In this document: piece after piece, positions 49,201-58,200 of the stretch
How positions within the stretch are numbered: the first letter of the stretch is position 1
Layout of the letters: the number at the start of each line of letters is the position of its first letter
Assembly: GCA_029168955.1 (NCBI GenBank)
Contig: JAPDOI010001530.1
Coordinates: forward strand, 104,317-168,316
Origin: Aplectana chamaeleonis
Lineage: Eukaryota > Nematoda > Chromadorea > Rhabditida > Cosmocercidae
DNA length: 64,000 nt
Direction: 5' to 3'
Position numbers and translations under genes: made by a program
Notes under the pieces: generated by a model
What the model was told of the DNA's origin: nothing
Seen by the model: the letters and a program-made list of their open reading frames with translations, nothing else
Databases searched by the model: none

Positions 49201-52200
49201 ACGGCAATGCGGAGTTGAACTGTATGCAATTTCTTTGTCAGAGGCGCTATAGGAGGCCCTAATCCTTTCAGGAAAAATGGTAAGAATCAGAGGAAAAGCG
49301 AAAACCCAATGCGAAATGTGATCGTTTTTCTTTCTCGTGTCGTAGGGAGCGCATTGAACTGCTTGCGATAAGGCCAGGCCTTAATAAAAATCTACACGAA
49401 CTGATTCAAATAATTTGTGATCGTGTCCAGGCTGTCGATGGTGTTCGCTTTCGCGTACAGCGCCTGCAACTTCCTGCAGGCTCAAACTACAATTCCGGCG
49501 GTAAGTGGATTTCTATTATGAAGCCAGATAGACAAAATGGTCAAACGTTATGTATTGCAGGCGTTCAGTAGAGTCAACTGGTTGAGGATGAGATTCCTCA
49601 AGGCGAGATACTCTCCGGATGTCGATCCCGTGACCCTGTGGAGCCGTGAGGAGGTGCTAGCGCGTTATCGCGGCAGGACCGACCCAGAGCAGGCGCACCC
49701 ACCGTCAGCCCCTGCTTCTGACGTTAGTGCAGCTATTCTTCCACTAATAACATGCTAGTTGTAAGAGAAAGCATTGATAGTAGACAGCACGGTAGGGAAC
49801 TGATGGTAGCGGAACTTAGACAATTCTCGGACACGAGCCGAACCGAACAGGAATCGGAGCGGCCTGACAGTTTGGCTCGTTCTCCCAATCTCCTGGCCAC
49901 TGCTGTTGCTGTTCTATTAGCAAACTGTAGTAGCCCGGACAGCAACAGAAGCCGACCCACCGATTGGGAGAATGAGTCTAACTGTCAGGCGGCTCGGGAC
50001 TAAGAATCGCCTGAGAACGTTAGTCATTGATGCCAATTCTAATGCCGAGTCGGACTTCAGGCATATGCACCAAAACTCTTGGTCAAGAGGCTAAATCATC
50101 GATGGACGACCATATACCATCAGATGCGGTCCGAACATGCCGACTGGACGAAGGCTCGCGTGGTGCACGTAAGTCCATTTCCCTTCCAAGACCCAGAGCC
50201 ATTGTTCTAGGCGTAATATAGACCTTTCGCTAATTCTTGTCGTCTGAATGCGCGTAGCCGCGGCGGTAGATCTTCTCCTGCGATCAACACTCCGCCAAAT
50301 GGTAGTGTCGCGAATACCGCAAGGCCGTCGCAAACAATTATGTCTGGTCCAATCGCTCGACTAGATTTGGCGAATGGTCTATACATTTGACTGAGAGTTT
50401 GAAACGAGCAAAGAAGTATGTTCGTACCCGCTGGGTTACAAGCAAAGCTCTTCTAAACCATAACTATAGGTCTGATTCCTTCCTCGAATTCAAAATACGG
50501 CGGCTGTTAAGTCGTTCAGTCACAGTAAACTACCGTAACGTCTGAATTCGAACTGAACAGACATGGGATTCACAATTAGCAGCTCAAAAACCTCTCTGAG
50601 CAAGTAATTTCTGAGAATTTGATGGCGAAACTACCGTATATTTCTTATAATCCTGGGCAAATTTAAAACAAACCTTTTCCAAATGTCCAGAAATCCTAAA
50701 AAGCCCCTGAACAAATGTGAAATTTATCTGTCTTCTGGAACTCTCAAGGGAGAAAAGTGCCACATAGAGTGATCATGCATGTAAATTTTCCAGCAAGTTG
50801 CCCGCTCCTTCAACTCATGTTACTCGCATGGTTCACGCAACTTACTTAGTTCACCCAGCTCCTTCCCACTTTTTCATATCACGCGCTATCTTTGGACTTC
50901 TTTGTTGCACAAAATAATGGGGGGCACAGGCAAGTCACTTAGGCCCCGGTCAGAGTTGGTGCTATTTGCATCTGTAACCCACCGACTCTCCCCAGCACCC
51001 CCAACACCCACCCGGTCGATACGTATGATTAAATTGAAGGGGTGAGGTTGAGAAAATCACTCGGTGTATCCAACTAGATATGACGATGATTACGTGGCCA
51101 ACAGGATTGCACCTGTTCAGAGAAATAGTGGAGGAGAGTATGGTGAAGTAGCGGAGGTATTAGTAAGGTTAGCTTTCTAGTGATACGCAATGTTTTATCA
51201 TCGGCCCGCCCACCCGGTGATTTTCTCATCCGCCGTCATCCACGTATTGCATGGATATCGACCGCTTCGGATACACCGAGTGATTTTTTCCACCTCACTC
51301 CATCATTTTAAAGAGGAGTATCGACCGGGTGGGTGTTGGGGGGTGCTGGGGGTGTTGGAGGGATACACCGACTAATTTTTGCATCCCGTTTCCAATGCTT
51401 TCTGTGTGTATCGACCGGGCTGGATACGTCGGCTCATCCAACTATGACCGGGGCCTTAGGAGGTACGGTTCTGACCCTCCAGCAAAGTGAGCTAAAGGCT
51501 TGCTCAGAAGTTCTTGAGGGGGATTTCTCAACTGTGTTTTAGGAAAACAGGCTGGCTAAGTCGAAACCAGACGAATAATTATTCAAAGGTCTTCATTCTC
51601 AGGAAATTCTCTCGGTAGACGGTCACGCGATCTTTGCTGACGAAGACAATAACGCAGTTCGATCACGGTTGAAGTGGGTCCTTTTTCTCTGTTATCTAAT
51701 TTCCCTTTTCTATACTGTTCTTCTTTTTTTCTTTCTTCCATCACCGATTAGAGCGTTTCTCTCTTAATACAAAGTTGAGCTACTTGCAATGTATCAATCG
51801 TTTAGGCTGTTGACCTAACTTAGGATATATTTTTTGTACTCTTGAAAATTGACGTGGATCGGAGCCGCCTGACAGTTCGGCTCCTTATCCCGATCTCCGG
51901 GCCAACTCCTGATGCTGATCGGACGAGCAGGAGGAGCCCGGTTAGCAACAGAAGCCGACCCGCAGGTTGGGAGAACGAGCCGAACGATCAGCCGGCTTGG
52001 GGCTCGGAATCGCTTTGCAGATTCAATGCACGAAAATGGAGTTGTGCTGTATTTTCGATTCGAATACCACTCGGGACCACTTCGCCCGAATGTATTAGCC
52101 GGATGTGTTAAACTGCAAAGGATGTTTCATTTCCTGCAAGTTTGCGCATCGAATAACAACCCATTTTTCTCCACGCAAGTTTTGAACTCGCAAACATGGA

Positions 52201-55200
52201 AATTTTTATCCAAACAAGTTACTTGCAAGATATATGTATGTATGCAGTAAGATGTGTGACGGTTTCAGAAAAATCGTTCAAAACGTGCTTAACACCTGGT
52301 TTTCAGTTATTCTGCGACTAAAATGTACATTTACATTTTTAGTGTAAGTGTACATTCAAAGTCTATCCGAATGAGGCTGTCCGCCCACGCGGTCAGCGTG
52401 CGTGTTCAGCGGCCATCGCAAAAGCATTTTCCGAAAGAGCCCTATCACGGCTGCAGGCAGCTGACTGGGATATTGCTCACTATTCGTCTAGTATTAATAC
52501 TGCTAATTGATTTAGAGGCTTGAGCAATGTATGTATCCGCGCAGGTCGCTCGACACGCACGCTGACGGCGTCGGCGGACAATCTTTTTCGGACTGAACTT
52601 AGAGGCACCTGATTGAAACATTGAAGTCTAGATGTGTTTTGTATCTTCCGAAAGTCTCGTTTTTTTTTTGTTTCGGAAAAGAACATGTGCGGTGATAAGC
52701 CTTCGCTGACTGATCAAAAAAGAAAATCAGCTCAAAATTGACGAAGTCTGTTGTTTATGACGTCGAGTCAGTGGCTAACACATACAATTAGGTTCGTAGC
52801 TTGTTTTCTGAAGAAAACCCATTTAAATCTCACCGGCGGCTGGCGGCATGGTGAGCCGATCAGCGGCGCTCTCCTCTCGACTGCCGCCCCAGCCGCGGTT
52901 GAAATCTAAATGTTATTTCTTTAGGAATTAAGCCATGGACCTAACTATACATGAGCACAAATAAAAAAATATCTAAATTGGAACATAACTAAGTTGATTT
53001 TAGTCTGCTGATCTTGATAACTGGGTATAATTTATCGCTTGGACTTTTTTAGGACTGTCTTCTTTCAATGGGCAGATCACACGTATGGCACTGATCCGGT
53101 CCTAGATCCCGACCCACCTCGCAGAGAAACTGAGGCAGGTGTTAGTATAGATTTTCAACAGAAAAAAAATTTGACAAGTATGTATGTTGATCTATGGCAC
53201 TTTTAAAATTTCGATTTTAGTTCGAGCGGAGATGGAGAGAATATTCAGATGTACGCAGACGGCTGATACACGAATGGGGCAACGCCGGCAATATACGTCC
53301 CGAAAGAAGGTGGCCATCGCCTCCACCAAGACCAAAGGTGCACTACTAATCCATCATTATTGTACACACAGCCGCCGCGGGCTTGTTTGTCGGATACGTG
53401 CGCGCCGCATACATAGTATACAAGCCGGAGACGCAGCCTGCTTTGGCGCACACCGATCCGAAAAACGATTCCGCGTTGACTTTAGCTGAGCTGAATTTCT
53501 CCAGAAGAGAGGATTAGCAATATGGATTTATTCTTCGAAATTAAGCTATTTCGCCTATGTGGAAGTCAATCATACTAGCAAAATTTTTAGTTCTGGGATT
53601 CAAAGGCAGTGCTCACGATAAGAATCGTTTTTCTGCTTTTCCGCCTATCTTGAAGACGGTCCCATGCTGATTCCAATAATGTTTTTGGAATCTTACAAGA
53701 ACTTTTAGGAACGGAGTTATGGTCCCTCAAAGACTGAGCTAGGGAAGCATGGTGGACGAGTTGTCCGATGCTTGTGACTTACGTCTTTTGCAGCCGATGT
53801 ATGCGAGCTGACTTGAGTAAAGAGAGAAGTTGAGAATGAAGGAAAGAACGGGGCTATCGATCGGAAATCATCGCTCATCTCACAATCTCGAGCATTCATT
53901 TGTTCACGTCGGTGGGCGTGGAAAGTGCATCTGGAGGTGACGAGCTGACGGGTGTCCAACTTTGGGGCCGTAGGGGACCGTTCCGAGCTCATTTTGCTTA
54001 GTTTTTTCAACTTTAAGGATGCGCTAGGCCCCGCAGCTGCCGAACTCCACCAAAAAATCAGACATGGTTTTTATTGTAGACACTGCCTTTGAGCAATCTA
54101 GTTTGTCGACAGCAGGTCGACAGGATACCACATGATGATCCGCTTCCTGTTGGCAACCGGAATTAGATGGTTTGACCCGCTAAAAAACTGCCAGTTCTGT
54201 GGGCGACGCCAGCAAGTTTCCATCTAAAGTTGCCTCTCGGCTAGGAAAGATTCACCGCGTACGGATCAATCTGTTATTGGCTTTTCACTTTTCTCTAGCA
54301 GATCCTCGCGAAACTTCATGTATTGGAGTCTCAATTGGATAGTTGATTGACAGCGCGACTGAATTGTATAGGGTAAGAATCGCACCTAAAGTTGGGAAGA
54401 TTAGAGTTACCTCTACAACCAAGGAGTTGATCGAACCTTTTGCAGCATAGACTTACTTGACTATTCATGCAGGGAAATAATACGTTAGTAGAGCACTGAC
54501 GGTTTCCGACGACGTACTGTGCTTATCTGGGCCAAACTCCGGTCCGCAATTGCGTCTCAACACGCTTTGCGGCCGCACGCGCTCGAGTCAGTGGGGTTTC
54601 CAGCGCCAAAGCCGACTCGATGCGGCTTTTTTACAGTTTTCTCCAATTTTCCCTAGTTTCCAGTTTCCAAAACCCACCTAGAGTCAGCAGATCGGCCGCT
54701 GCGGCGCTGGAAGCTCTTCTGACTTGGGAGCGTGCGGCCGCAAAGCGTGTCGAGACGCAGTCGCGGACCGGAATTCGGCCCAGATAAGCACAGTAGTAAT
54801 AACAGGTTTACTAAACTAGATTAAAAAAGAGCAAGACCAGCAAAGATTTCTCGGAGATCCGCGAAAGAGATACCAATGAAGATCTCGACTTGATAAACAG
54901 GCAACCGTAGGCAAAATGTAAAGACCTGGATTGTCACGCACGCACCTTTATACGCGATTCTGCGCGCGCTCACCTCATTGATTGATTTTTTGATCTCCAA
55001 TAGTCAACCTGACCTGTGTTGTTGACGCTCATACTCTGCTTTTGTATCTCAAATATTCACCCGATCTTTTGCACCTACTCACCCTAAACAGTGTTTTGGA
55101 GCATGACCCGGTCTTTTATGAATGCATTAGCTTATATTTTTAGGAAGCGAGACCAGAGTGGAAAGAAGAAATCCCGACGTTGCCGGTGATGTGCGCCGAC

Positions 55201-58200
55201 GGCCTCGGGCGTGTTTCAGTGCGATATGTGGCGAGGAGGCCCGTCGATAAAATCGATGATGAGGTATGTTCAGTCACTTGAGATTAGGCAACGTGATTGT
55301 GGTGACTACATAACTTGGATAGGCCCTCCGGCAAGTTTAGCCGAGCGAGTGAACGAGGCCGCGGCGGTGGATCGTCGCTTGCGATCAAAACCTCATGGCC
55401 GGTGGTGTAGCCATGGCAGCGCCATATTATGAGGATTTTCAATTCGATTTACAGATTAGGGTTGTGTTTCAGTCAAGGGGTCTCACCTGGAGCGCAGGAA
55501 TGCTTTGCGTCTCTGTCTTACGCAGTTATATAGCTCGCACTGCTGCCTACCCTAATCTAAAAATCGAATCGATATTCTCATAATATGGCATGGTCGGATG
55601 ACACTTGTATCAAATGCCACTACATATACTCACAAACTTTATTCGCTTGAACAAAAGAGGTGAATAAACGAAAATCATGTGAGAAAGATTCAGAGAAGTA
55701 AATGTTCGATTAGGTTGCTGTGGGCGACGCAACATGCATTATGGCTTGTATGGCAGACAGAGACGCAGAATGAATGTACCGATTTGCCACGCTCTTAAAG
55801 TGTAGAAAGCTTTTTCGATATAAAAAAAAGTATAGCGCTGCGATCCCTGGTTTACTTCAGTGTTACTCTGCTATTTAGTGGCATTTATAATCATCCCTGA
55901 GCTTGTATTCATGCACATACGGCGTGGACCCTGGGGCCGGATTCATCAACGCGGCAGCGCTGGTAGCCCTATCCAGTGGTAGCTCTACCCGCGGTAGCGT
56001 GCTACCCTAACCATCACATTGTGATTCACGAGCGCAATCCCAGCGTGGGTAGCGCTACCAAGCAGTTACGCCTAAAAGCGTTATGTGTGTGGCAACGCCG
56101 CCGTGTTTTACAAAAGACGACTAATGCACATCGCTCGTAATCGCTTTCCGAAAGTTTCAACCTTTGAAAACTCCCAGAACCCAAAGCATAAAAATGCAGA
56201 GAAAACCATGAAAAAAATCTATGTTTAAATCACATGAAGAATTCAGCAGTATGGGAAACGTGACGATGGTCTTCGTTTTTTTTGGTAGAATTCATTACTA
56301 TGCTCTTCAATCTCTACCATAGTTTGAATTTTGGGAGCGAGGATGATGTGTATATTATTCCGGGCATTTTCGTGAGACGCTCGAATGATTTCGCATCTCA
56401 TAGCTGGGTTGTGGCCTGCCAAAAAAATCCCCAAGGCTATTTCTATTTTTTACAGAGAAAATGTCAATGTTCCTATAAACAAACAAAACAAAAAAAATCA
56501 GCAGTAACATAAACGCTTGGGCCTCATTGTGTTATCATTGGTTTGCCCCAGTACTTATGCGAGTGTTTTATACCTTATACTTACCTAGTTTTCGTATAGT
56601 GTTTAGGCTGGGGAAAAAACCAAGAGTAGATCACGGCTCTCGGCGCTTTTAATAATGTTTTGAGCCTGCATTTTTTTAAATCTCATCATCATCAAGCCTT
56701 CGCTGCCCTCGTCCTTTGGGTCTATTAAAAAAAATATATTGCTCGAAAATTAAAAGCTGTGAAATCCCAATTTTTGCGTAAAAGGTAAGTCATATATACA
56801 TATTCAGTCTGTGCAAAATTTATGGCGGTTTTTACGAAATCAAATCTTTTCGCCCTAACGAGACCTTTTTGCAAAGTTTAATATGGCATTCAAAAGCGTA
56901 TTTCTTCATCTATCTTACGCTAGCGGAAATCGAAAACTAGTCGACAATTAGCAAACTAAATACTGTAGATCAGGGAGTTTCGTGTAGTTTTTGACCATGA
57001 AGTTTGATGTCTCAAAGTCATTGCGTGAAAGAAAAACTGAAGGCTGCAAGAATATTCAGTACATAGAACACACTTTAAATTCATGTTCACAAAAGATTGA
57101 GTTCTATGAGAAGAGACACGATGTATTTATCAGATAGAGAAGCATCAAAGTCCACAAAAAACTCAACCGGACGGAGAAAAATTATTTTTTAAAACACACA
57201 ATTATTTTTGGACCAACTTAATAATTTACAATTAATCTAGCCTTGACGATAAATAATGAGTATTGAGAAGAGGGTGGAAGACATTGAAGATTAGAACACA
57301 ACATTTTAGCCGAATAAAGATGAAAAAGCCATAAATTCGTTATACAAGGGGTTCAAAAACAGCTGTTTAATGGACGAGCGCGTAAATTTAGCATCAGAGC
57401 GAGCAATCTGTCCGGGTAGGGCGCCGCTGGTAGCACCCTACCCGAGATTCGCGCTGGGTAGGCTTTGGTAGTTGGGTAGCAAGTTTCGTGAATCGCGCCA
57501 TTTACGCGATTTTCGGTAGGAAGCTACCCTTACACAGCCTACCAGCGCTAAATTTCGTTGATGAATCCGGCCCCTGGTGATACTTTGTGTTCCCCAATGA
57601 AGATTAGCGCAAACTCGGTGCACCTGCCCTCTATAAAACGTCGTAACTCACATCATTCGAAGCGTTAGCGGCTCCCGCTACGCCTCTGCCTCCGTCTACC
57701 CTACGCTCTCTCACTGTCTCTAACCTCCGCTCCGCACCAGCACGCGTAGGAACCGAGTGAATTTCGCCGTTTTATAGCCTGTACATACAATACCGCCGCT
57801 ATCCTAGGGAAAAAATGGGCAAAGTGGGCAACTAAAGCGTCTTTCGGCCACAAGTCGCCTCAAAGTGCTCCGTTTTCAATTTCGAAAACGCCGAAATGTG
57901 CAGCATGTCATGATCTAGCCAATCATGCAAAAATAATTTGCGAAATTTGGGAGCAACATTATTTCCTAAGGCGAAATACATTTTTATTTTGACCATGCTA
58001 GAGATGGCGTACGGTAGTTTTTGACCGAATGGGCTCGTTATCTTGTGATAACATTATCAAACACATAACTAGCTGCATCTGAAAAAAAGGTTTCCATAGG
58101 AAATTTCTGATTTTATCTCACATAGCTGGATAGATTTTGGCACGGTGCACATTGTGGTCCTTTCGAAATTGAAAACGGAGCACTTTGAGGCGAATTGTGA

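Noticed and set aside
49349..49500. Alternative open frame ERIELLAIRPG... upstream of the TM7-like exon
   Set aside because: Its phase does not fit either neighbour, whereas the hydrophobic frame from 49431 joins both.
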